In this document: piece by piece, positions 7,816 through 13,933 of the stretch
Numbering within the stretch: the stretch's first letter is position 1
Layout: each line of letters opens with the position of its first letter
Assembly (NCBI GenBank): GCA_905215425.1
Contig: CAJMQD010000002.1
Coordinates: forward strand, 1 to 14,165
Source: an uncultured bacterium
Lineage (GTDB): Bacteria; Bacillota; Clostridia; Oscillospirales; Oscillospiraceae
DNA: 14,165 nt
Direction of reading: 5' to 3'
Notes under the pieces: model-generated
The model's input: only the letters and a program-made list of their open reading frames with translations
Databases searched by the model: none
Told to the model about the DNA's origin: nothing
Program-made: the position numbers and the translations under genes

Positions 7816-8303
7816 AACTGATCGACAAAAACGGACGGCTGTTCGGCAAAATCAGCGTGATCGATGTGGTGGTGGTCCTGTTGGTGGTAATACTGGCAGT
7901 GGCTCTGCGCCACAAGGCCCAGCTGCCCCAGACCAGCACGGGGACGGTGGATCCCCAGATTACCTTTACCCTATGGGTGCGCAACCAGCGGCCCGAGATT
8001 CTGGACGCCATCCACATCGGCGACGGCCTGTATGACCCTGAACGGAGCACCGGCGGGTCTTTGGGTAAGATCACGGATATTCAGGTGAGCGAGGGTACAC
8101 TCCAGAGTGACCTGAAAGACGGAACCATCGTCCAGCTGTCCTGTGATGATCGGGTGGACCTGATGATCACCCTGGAGGGCAGCGGCCTGGTGGATAACGG
8201 CAGATTTATTCTCAACCGGGTGTATGAACTGGGCGTCAATGCCAGCCGCACCTTAAATACCAAGTATGCCTCTTTTGTCGCCTCGGTGGTAGAAATCCAC
8301 TGA
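7812..8303 (+). CDS. DUF4330 domain membrane-anchored protein (second of a tandem pair)
   Basis: A 163-aa protein beginning MKLIDKNGRLFGKISVID, the typical opening of DUF4330 proteins, then a single membrane span at about 17-32 and an extracytoplasmic domain. In that domain are 'FTLWVRNQRPEILDAI', 'GDGLYD', 'GSLGKITDIQVS' and a C-terminal 'RVYELGVNASRTLNTKYASFVASVVEIH'-like beta region. The family has no established biochemical function. It overlaps the preceding paralogue by 4 bp (ATGA) and has AAGGAGG at 7795-7801, so the two are probably made in matched amounts and may act as a heteromer. A 38-bp gap separates it from the pyruvyltransferase fusion. Gene and family are well supported; the role in polymer export is inference from position. 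Confidence 0.82.
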   Translation: MKLIDKNGRLFGKISVIDVVVVLLVVILAVALRHKAQLPQTSTGTVDPQITFTLWVRNQRPEILDAIHIGDGLYDPERSTGGSLGKITDIQVSEGTLQSDLKDGTIVQLSCDDRVDLMITLEGSGLVDNGRFILNRVYELGVNASRTLNTKYASFVASVVEIH

Positions 8304-8341
8304 AGACAGAGGGAAAATCACAGAGAAAGCGGGGGCGACCC

Positions 8342-10552
8342 ATGAAGATCTTAATGGCCACCATGGGCATGGACATCGGCGGCGCGGAGACCCACATTGT
8401 TGAATTGTCCAAGCAGCTGAAAAGTCAGGGACACGACGTGATTATCGTATCCAACGGGGGCGTCTATGTTCCGGAGATCACCGCTGTGGGCATCCGACAC
8501 TATCAGGCCCCCCTGAATCGCCGGAATGTGGAGCAGATGAGGAAGGCGCGGGCCATCCTGAAAGACGTTCTGAAGCAAGAACGGCCCGATATTGTCCACG
8601 CCCATGCCCGTATCCCTGCGTTTCTGTGCGGCGGGCTGTGCCGCCGGATGGGCATCCCCTTTGTCACTACGGCCCACTGGGTATTTGATGCCCGGGGCAT
8701 GCTGCGCTATCTCACCGACTGGGGGGAGCGCACGATGGCGGTGTCGGAAGACATCAAGGCGTATCTGATCCGGGAGTATAAGCTGCCCCCGGAGCATATA
8801 TTTGTTACCATCAACGGGATCGATACCGATAAGTTCTCTCCGGCGGTGTCTGGAGAGAAGGTGATTCAAGAGTTTGTCCTGGACCCGGCGCAGCCCATTG
8901 TCTCTTACGTCAGCCGTATGGATGAGGACCGGGCGTTGGTGGCCCGGCAGATGATCGAGATCGCCCCCCGTCTGGATCAGGCTGTCCCCGGGGTACAGCT
9001 GCTCATTGCCGGGGGCGGCAATGTGTTCGACGAACTGAACGCCAAAGCGGCGGCGGTGACTGAACAGATGGGCCGCCGGTGCGTGGTTATGACCGGGCCG
9101 CGCACGGATATCAACGAAATCGTGGCGGCGGGACAGGTGTTTGTGGGCGTGTCCCGGGCGGCCCTGGAGGCCATGTCCGCAGGAAAGCCTGTGATTGTGG
9201 CAGGGAACGAGGGCTATCACGGTCTGTTCGGACCGGACAAACTGGAGGAGGCCCAGGCGGGCAACTTCTGCTGCCGCGGTCTGCCCCTGTCTCAGCCGGA
9301 GACGCTGCTGGCCGATCTGTCTGCTGCGCTGCTGCTGCCGGAGGAGCAGAAAGCCGAGGCGGGCCGCTATGGACGGCAGGTTATTTTTGACTGCTATTCC
9401 GTCAAGCGCATGGCGGGAGATTGTCTGGCTATGTACCGCCAGGTAGTGCCCCGAAAATATAAGGTTGTGATGAGCGGCTACTATGGCTTTTCCAATGCCG
9501 GGGACGACGCCATCCTCCAGTCTATTCACGGGGGGATCTTAGCCGCCAGCGACGACATTCAGGTGACAGTTCTCTCCCACGACCCGGAGCAGACCCGGCG
9601 GCAGTACGGACTGGATGCGGTATACCGCTTTGACTTGGTGCAGGTAGGGCGGGCGCTGCGCCGCTGTGACGCTCTGCTGTCCGGCGGGGGCAGCCTGCTG
9701 CAGGACCGGACCTCCACACGGTCTTTGCTCTACTATTTAATGGTAATCCGCTGGGCCAAGAAATTAGGAAAACCGGTGATGCTGTATGCCAACGGCATCG
9801 GCCCGGTGACGAAGCCGGAGAACCGGAAAAAGGTGAAGCAGACGGTGGAACTGGCCAATGTGGTCACCCTGCGGGACCGGGCCTCCGCCCAGGAACTGCG
9901 GGATATGGGCGTGAAGCATCCGGAGCTCCACATCACCGCCGACCCGGTGTTCAATCTGGTTCCGGCTGGTGCGGACAGGGGCCGTGACTTGCTGGTCAAG
10001 GCGGGGCTGCCGGAGGGACGGAAGTTTGCGGCGGTGTCTGTGCGGGACTGGCCTGCGGCGCGGCAGTTCCCGCAGCAGGCGGCCCGGCTGTGCGACCACC
10101 TCCACCGGACCTACGGCCTGGAGACGGTATTCCTGCTGATGCAGCCTGCGGCAGACCGCGAGACCACGGAACAGGTGCGCCGGGCCATGGAGAGTCCGTC
10201 CTATCTGCTGGACGTCCCCGCCACCCCCAGCGAGCTGATGGCAGTGCTGGGCCAAGCGGAGCTGTGTGTGGCCATGCGTCTGCACACTTTGATTTTTGCT
10301 GCGCGGATGGCGGTGCCCACGGTGGGGCTGGTATACGACCCCAAGGTGGACAGTTATTTGAAGGAGCTGGACCTCCCCTCTGCCGGAGAGGTGGAGCGCT
10401 TTGACGTGGACCGGGCCTGTCAGGTGTGTGACGAATTGATGGCGGATTACGACCGGATCCTGGCCCGACTGAAGGAGCGCTCTGCGGCTTTGTCCGCCGC
10501 CGCCCGGGAGAACGAGGCTCTGCTGCTGGAGCTGCTGCACAAAAAGTCATAA
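8342..10552 (+). CDS. csaB: Glycosyltransferase-CsaB polysaccharide pyruvyltransferase fusion
   Basis: A 736-aa two-domain protein. Residues 1-368 form a GT4-type glycosyltransferase: GGAETH 13-18, 'DIVHAHAR' 83-90, 'INGIDTDKFSP' 157-167 and 'ALEAMSAGKPVI' 274-285. Only the second acid of the EX7E motif is present (E276); the first position is V268. Residues about 374-690 form a polysaccharide pyruvyltransferase of the CsaB type: 'GYYGFSNAGDDA' 379-390, 'LLSGGGSLLQD' 445-455, 'YANGIGP' 482-488, 'RDRAS' 511-515, 'TADPVF' 532-537, and 'AMRLH' 644-648 with the expected Arg-His. CsaB adds a pyruvyl ketal from phosphoenolpyruvate to a sugar of the secondary cell wall polymer, and SLH domains bind that group. 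The fusion suggests one polypeptide adds the sugar and then pyruvylates it on the lipid-linked intermediate. The start lacks a strong ribosome site. Domain calls are firm; the acceptor sugar is unknown. Confidence 0.9.
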   Translation: MKILMATMGMDIGGAETHIVELSKQLKSQGHDVIIVSNGGVYVPEITAVGIRHYQAPLNRRNVEQMRKARAILKDVLKQERPDIVHAHARIPAFLCGGLCRRMGIPFVTTAHWVFDARGMLRYLTDWGERTMAVSEDIKAYLIREYKLPPEHIFVTINGIDTDKFSPAVSGEKVIQEFVLDPAQPIVSYVSRMDEDRALVARQMIEIAPRLDQAVPGVQLLIAGGGNVFDELNAKAAAVTEQMGRRCVVMTGPRTDINEIVAAGQVFVGVSRAALEAMSAGKPVIVAGNEGYHGLFGPDKLEEAQAGNFCCRGLPLSQPETLLADLSAALLLPEEQKAEAGRYGRQVIFDCYSVKRMAGDCLAMYRQVVPRKYKVVMSGYYGFSNAGDDAILQSIHGGILAASDDIQVTVLSHDPEQTRRQYGLDAVYRFDLVQVGRALRRCDALLSGGGSLLQDRTSTRSLLYYLMVIRWAKKLGKPVMLYANGIGPVTKPENRKKVKQTVELANVVTLRDRASAQELRDMGVKHPELHITADPVFNLVPAGADRGRDLLVKAGLPEGRKFAAVSVRDWPAARQFPQQAARLCDHLHRTYGLETVFLLMQPAADRETTEQVRRAMESPSYLLDVPATPSELMAVLGQAELCVAMRLHTLIFAARMAVPTVGLVYDPKVDSYLKELDLPSAGEVERFDVDRACQVCDELMADYDRILARLKERSAALSAAARENEALLLELLHKKS

Positions 10553-10577
10553 CTTTTGTTGAATTGTGAGGAAATCT

Positions 10578-11528
10578 ATGAGAAAACTATGCCTGATCCT
10601 TCTGCCTGTGTTTCTGCTTGCGGCCTGTTCTGCGCCCGGAGGGGGCAGAGGGGAAGAGGAACAGTCTCAGCTGACCGTGCTGGCCACCACCTACCCCGTC
10701 TATCTCTTTGCCAGCGCCCTTGCGGAGAATGTGGACGGCGTGGCGGTGGAGCGGCTGAGCACCGGTCAGGTGAGCTGTCTGCACGACTATACGCTGTCTG
10801 TGGACGACATGAAGAAGATCCAACGGGCAGATGTGATCGCCATGAACGGCGCTGAGCTGGAGGAATTCATGGAGGACGCCCTGTCCGCTTCCGACGCGGC
10901 GGTGATCGACTGTTCCCAGGGGGTGGAGCTGCTGGAAAACCGGGAGCACCACCACGAGGGGGAGGACCACGACGACCACGACCACGGCCACTGGGACCCC
11001 CACTACTGGATGGACCCGGAGCGGGCGGGGCAGATGGTGGCCAATTTACAGAACGGATTGGCCCAGGCCGACCCGGAGCACGCCCCGGCCTATCAGGAAA
11101 ACGGACAGAAGGCGGCTTTGCTGCTGAGCACTTGGGACAGCGATATCCGGGATCTGCTGGCTGAGGAGGGGATGCCCGAGATCACAGGGCTCATCACCTT
11201 CCACGACGGGTTCCAGTATTTTGCCGCCGCCTACGACCTGCCCCTGCTGGCAGCCATCGAGGAGGAGGCTGGCAGCGAGGCCAGCGCCAAGGAGATCAAC
11301 GAGATCACAGCGCTGGTGAAGGAGAAAAACATCCCCGTGATCTTCACCGAGGTCAACGGCTCTGACGCTACGGCCAATGCCATTGCCCGGGAGACGGGCT
11401 GTACCGTGGCCCAGCTGTCCATGTGCATGGACGGGCCGGACGGGGCGCTGTCTAACTACGGCGATGTTCTCAGAAACAATGTGGCCGCCATCATCAACGG
11501 CTTTGCGGGAGAGGAATTGGTGAGGTAA
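10578..11528 (+). CDS. znuA: Zinc-type metal ABC transporter substrate-binding lipoprotein
   Basis: A 316-aa cluster A-I (TroA/ZnuA) binding protein. The lipoprotein signal ends in the lipobox LAAC with the acylated Cys at 17. Metal ligands typical of zinc members are visible: H69 in 'LHDY', H142 in 'DPHYWMDP' and H209 in 'TFHDGF'. A His third ligand favours zinc, since manganese members usually have Glu there. The loop before H142 (124-138) is His/Asp/Glu-rich, as in ZnuA/AdcA, and would collect or sense zinc. Near the fourth-ligand position the sequence is 'LSMCMDG', with C283 and D285 as candidates. I chose ATG 10578 over GTG 10566 because GAGG at 10568-10571 serves the ATG and the GTG would precede it. 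It lies 25 bp after csaB with no terminator between and 1 bp before the ATPase gene. Confidence 0.9.
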   Translation: MRKLCLILLPVFLLAACSAPGGGRGEEEQSQLTVLATTYPVYLFASALAENVDGVAVERLSTGQVSCLHDYTLSVDDMKKIQRADVIAMNGAELEEFMEDALSASDAAVIDCSQGVELLENREHHHEGEDHDDHDHGHWDPHYWMDPERAGQMVANLQNGLAQADPEHAPAYQENGQKAALLLSTWDSDIRDLLAEEGMPEITGLITFHDGFQYFAAAYDLPLLAAIEEEAGSEASAKEINEITALVKEKNIPVIFTEVNGSDATANAIARETGCTVAQLSMCMDGPDGALSNYGDVLRNNVAAIINGFAGEELVR

Positions 11529-11529
11529 C

Positions 11530-12333
11530 GTGAGACAGATCAAACACGGCAAGCTGGGCGGCTGCTCCGACTCCTGCTGCCTGAAGCTGGAGGATGTGTC
11601 TGTCCGCCTGGATGGAGACGACATTCTGAAACAGGTCTCTTTCCACCTGCACTGCGGCGAGATCACCGCCCTGATCGGCCCGAACGGGGCGGGAAAATCC
11701 ACCCTGTTCAAGTCGATTTTGGGTCAGATGCCCCACGGGGGGATGATCACCTTTTCTCCCGCCGGAGGGCCGGCTATCCGCCTGTCCGATGGGGCGGTGG
11801 TGGGTGGCCAGCGGCCTCTTGTGGGCTATGTGCCCCAGTCGCCGGTCTTTGACCGGGGGGACCCGGTGAGCGTGCTGGACTTCTTCACCGCCGCCACGTC
11901 CAAATGGCCGGTGTGCCTGCCTGTACCCAAACGATACCGGGATAAGGCTGCTGCCTGTCTGGCCCGGGTCCACGGGGAGGAACTGCTGGACCGGCCCATG
12001 GGGGCGCTGTCCGGAGGTCAGCTCCAGCGGGTGCTGCTGGCTCTGGCCCTGGAACCGGTCCCCCATATTCTGATTTTGGATGAACCTCTGTCCGGCGTGG
12101 ACATCGAGGGCGAGCATCAGCTGCTGGAGATGCTGGACGAGCTGCGCACCCAGTATGACCTGTCCATTTTCCTGTCTACCCACGACTTTGCCACCCTGGA
12201 GCAGTATGCCGATAAGGTGATCCTGCTGAATAAGCAAGTGCTGAAGGCAGGGGCTCCCGAGGAGGTCCTGGCCTCTCCGGAGTTTTATGAGACGTTCCAT
12301 CTGAAGATGGGGAAGGGGGGCGGTCAGAAATGA
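11530..12333 (+). CDS. znuC: Metal (zinc-type) ABC transporter ATP-binding protein
   Basis: A 267-aa ABC ATPase with all core motifs: Walker A GPNGAGKST 50-58, the Q-loop region at Q103 ('YVPQSP'), signature LSGGQ 160-164, Walker B 'HILILDEP' 179-186 and switch His H218 in 'STHD'. It would power uptake with the permease that follows. The start is GTG at 11530, with GAGG just upstream overlapping the end of znuA. No internal ATG gives a full domain, and the 17-residue lead before the domain is in frame. That lead holds C12, C16 and C17, and C42 follows in 'HLHCGE'. I recall similar Cys-bearing N-termini in clostridial relatives, so this may be a family trait, possibly metal-related. It overlaps the permease gene by 4 bp. 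Confidence 0.9.
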   Translation: MRQIKHGKLGGCSDSCCLKLEDVSVRLDGDDILKQVSFHLHCGEITALIGPNGAGKSTLFKSILGQMPHGGMITFSPAGGPAIRLSDGAVVGGQRPLVGYVPQSPVFDRGDPVSVLDFFTAATSKWPVCLPVPKRYRDKAAACLARVHGEELLDRPMGALSGGQLQRVLLALALEPVPHILILDEPLSGVDIEGEHQLLEMLDELRTQYDLSIFLSTHDFATLEQYADKVILLNKQVLKAGAPEEVLASPEFYETFHLKMGKGGGQK

Positions 12334-13175
12334 ATCTTTGGTATGCCCTTGTGGATCTGCTGCCCTTTGAGTGGGCACAGAGCGGCTCCATGTACTTTAT
12401 GAAAAACGCCCTGCTGGCGGTGCTGGTCATTTCGCCCCTGTTTGGTATTCTGTCCACCATGGTGGTGCACAGCCGGATGTCCTTCTTCTCCGACGCCCTG
12501 GGGCATTCCGCCTTTACCGGCATGGCCATCGGCGCCCTGTGCGGCTTCAACGAGCCCACCTGGGCGGCGGTGATTTTTGCTTTGGTGTTTGCCCTGCTGT
12601 TCAACCTGGTGCGGCGGCGCACCGCCATGGCCAGCGACACGGTGATCGGGGTGTTTTCCTCCACCGCCGTGGCCCTGGGCATTTTCCTGTCCACTTTGAA
12701 TGGGCGGTCCTTCACCAAGTTCAACAACTTGCTTATCGGTGATATCCTGTCGGTGGAGCCGGCCAAGATCGGCCTGCTGGCCCTGATCCTGCTGCTGGTT
12801 CTGGCCCTTTGGGGGATGTCCTTCAACCAGCTGATGCTCTCGGCCGTCCACCCGGCCCTGGCGGACAGCCGGGGCATCAAGGTGTTCTGGCAGGAGACGG
12901 TGTTCTCCATGGCCATCGCCGTGGTGGTCACCGTGTCCATGACCTGGGTGGGCCTGCTGGTCATCAACTCCCTGCTGGTGCTGCCCGCGGCCTCCGCCCG
13001 GAACCTGGCCCGGAATATGTGGCAGTACCACATCCTGTCCCTACTGGCGGCGATGTGCGCCGGTGTGGCGGGGCTGATGACCTCCTACTACATCGGCTCC
13101 TCCGCCGGTGCGGCCATTACCTTGTATCTGGCCGGGTGGTTTTTGATCACCTTCCTGCTGCGGAAAAAGGGCTGA
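12330..13175 (+). CDS. znuB: Metal (zinc-type) ABC transporter permease
   Basis: A 281-aa ABC-3 family integral membrane protein with about 8-9 hydrophobic spans. The family signature 'SRMSFFSDALGHSAFTGMAIG' lies near residues 49-69 and 'TWVGLLVINSLLVLPAASARN' near 208-228. The first is the usual site for the ligand path and the second for contact with the ATPase. It ends in a short basic tail, RKKG. The ATG overlaps the stop of znuC (ATGA). It is the last gene of the operon; a strong terminator starts 15 bp after its stop. Zinc is the likely substrate from the binding protein. Manganese or iron remains possible for this fold. Confidence 0.9.
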   Translation: MNLWYALVDLLPFEWAQSGSMYFMKNALLAVLVISPLFGILSTMVVHSRMSFFSDALGHSAFTGMAIGALCGFNEPTWAAVIFALVFALLFNLVRRRTAMASDTVIGVFSSTAVALGIFLSTLNGRSFTKFNNLLIGDILSVEPAKIGLLALILLLVLALWGMSFNQLMLSAVHPALADSRGIKVFWQETVFSMAIAVVVTVSMTWVGLLVINSLLVLPAASARNLARNMWQYHILSLLAAMCAGVAGLMTSYYIGSSAGAAITLYLAGWFLITFLLRKKG

Positions 13176-13189
13176 ACAGGGATCATACA

Positions 13190-13229
13190 AAAAAAGCAGC
13201 GCTGAGAGATCTCTCAGCGCTGCTTTTTT
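13190..13229. terminator. Bidirectional intrinsic terminator (perfect 40-bp palindrome)
   Basis: Arms 13190-13209 and 13210-13229 are exact reverse complements: an A6 run, GCAGCGCTGAGAGA, then the mirror, ending in T6. It forms a GC-containing 14-bp stem with U-tracts for transcripts arriving from either side. It lies 15 bp after the znuB stop and 8 bp after the end of the convergent minus-strand gene, so it ends both. Confidence 0.92.
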
Positions 13230-13236
13230 ACTGCCT

Positions 13237-13650
13237 TCAGGTATCGATATCCACCAGGATATTGTCGGTGCCGTGCTCCTCGAACTCGGCGATATAGGCG
13301 TCGATGCGGCTGGTCAGCTCGTCATAGTTGCTCTCGTCGATGGGGGCGTCGTCCATGTCCCGGCGGGCCAGATCCTCGGCCAGGATGTCGAAGAAGACGT
13401 TGTTCTCGTATTCCATGATGGCCTCGTGGATGCCGCCCTCCACAAAGGCCTTGGAGGGTACGATCTCCCCCTGGTAGAGCTCTGCCAGCTGGGGCATCCC
13501 CTCCAGTGCGGCCTTGGCGAACAGAAGGCTCTCTACCTGGTCGTAGTCCGCGAAGCGCTCGTCCCCACGGGTGGAGTTCAGCACCCAGTTGCCGATATAT
13601 ACCAGATCCAGCAGGCGCCGGAACTGTTTGTTGCTCATCTCAAGCTGCAT
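13237..13650 (-). CDS. Unrecognised acidic 137-aa protein
   Basis: I do not recognise this family. The 137-aa product is soluble-looking, with no signal peptide or membrane span. It is strongly acidic, especially in its last third (DMDDAPIDESNYDE, EFEEHGTDN). The N-terminal part 'FRRLLDLVYIGNWVLNS' (10-26) resembles an amphipathic helix followed by a conserved-looking core with 'FADYDQVESLLFAKA' (33-47), so the fold is probably mostly helical. An excellent ribosome site, AAGGAGG (complement of 13660-13666), sits nine bases before the ATG, and a plausible promoter lies upstream, so the gene is very likely real and well translated. It is convergent with the zinc operon, shares its terminator and is divergent from the DtxR-family gene. 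A role in metal response is possible only by position. Confidence 0.8.
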   Translation of the reverse strand: MQLEMSNKQFRRLLDLVYIGNWVLNSTRGDERFADYDQVESLLFAKAALEGMPQLAELYQGEIVPSKAFVEGGIHEAIMEYENNVFFDILAEDLARRDMDDAPIDESNYDELTSRIDAYIAEFEEHGTDNILVDIDT

Positions 13651-13748
13651 ATAAAAAGACCTCCTTTACAAAAGGCTGCCGGATGAAAGAAAGCGGGGCT
13701 GTCTCCAGTTTATGCTTCGGAAGACTGGCCTGCGCCGTTCCGTACAGT

Positions 13749-13777
13749 AATATACAAGATTTTTGGCCGAAAGTAAA
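13749..13777 (-). promoter_or_regulatory. Probable promoter of the 137-aa protein gene
   Basis: On the minus strand TTTACT (13777-13772), 17 bases, then TATATT (13754-13749) fit a sigma-A promoter (4/6 and 5/6 matches). TG lies directly before the -10. The leader would be about 90 bases. It contains an imperfect inverted repeat, CCAGTTT (13705-13711) with AGACTGG (13722-13728), of unknown meaning. Confidence 0.5.
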
Positions 13778-13805
13778 GGGGGATAGAATGGATGTGGGCA
13801 AATCC

Positions 13806-13834
13806 TTGCGAAGGCAGAAAAACTGTGGTATGAT
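13806..13834 (+). promoter_or_regulatory. Extended -10 promoter of the DtxR-family gene
   Basis: TTGCGA (13806-13811), a 17-base spacer and TATGAT (13829-13834) are preceded by TGG, giving an extended -10 (TGn). The start would be near 13841, leaving a leader of about 93 bases. The region between the divergent promoters is only about 28 bp, so one bound regulator could affect both. Confidence 0.6.
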
Positions 13835-13866
13835 AGCAGACAAAGTGAAAAACAGCTGCGTTTTCG

Positions 13867-13896
13867 CCGGTATTCTCCCTTTGCGGAGTAAACCGG
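13867..13896 (+). other. Hairpin in the leader of the DtxR-family gene
   Basis: Bases 13867-13878 pair with 13885-13896 in 10 of 12 positions around a 6-base loop (CTTTGC). It lies between the promoter and the ribosome site. It has no U-tract, so it is not a terminator. It could be a structured leader or an operator for a dimeric repressor. The symmetry is seen; any function is inferred. Confidence 0.35.
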
Positions 13897-13933
13897 GCGG
13901 GGACAGAAACCAAACCAAAAGGAGTTGACCTAT

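Noticed and set aside
8351..9529. A 392-codon minus-strand open frame inside the glycosyltransferase-CsaB gene
   Set aside because: Antisense of a conserved catalytic protein; composition (His, Arg, Gly, Gln) is that of a shadow frame, with no domain recognised.
10566..10577. Alternative GTG start for the zinc-binding lipoprotein, four codons upstream
   Set aside because: The GAGG at 10568-10571 would lie inside the coding region and is correctly placed for ATG 10578, which also gives a normal lipoprotein signal.
10938..10998. Repetitive CAC/GAC-rich stretch resembling a simple repeat
   Set aside because: It encodes the His/Asp-rich metal loop expected in ZnuA-type proteins, so it is explained by coding.
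11494..12378. A 294-codon minus-strand open frame opposite znuC
   Set aside because: Fully overlaps a gene with all ABC ATPase motifs; no plausible domain of its own.
13190..13229. Long perfect palindrome considered as a recombination or replication site
   Set aside because: Position between two convergent gene ends and the A6/T6 tails fit a bidirectional intrinsic terminator fully.
13506..13928. Plus-strand open frame across the divergent intergenic region
   Set aside because: It starts inside the oppositely oriented 137-aa gene and runs through both promoters; its sequence looks random and it ends just at the ribosome site of the DtxR-family gene.
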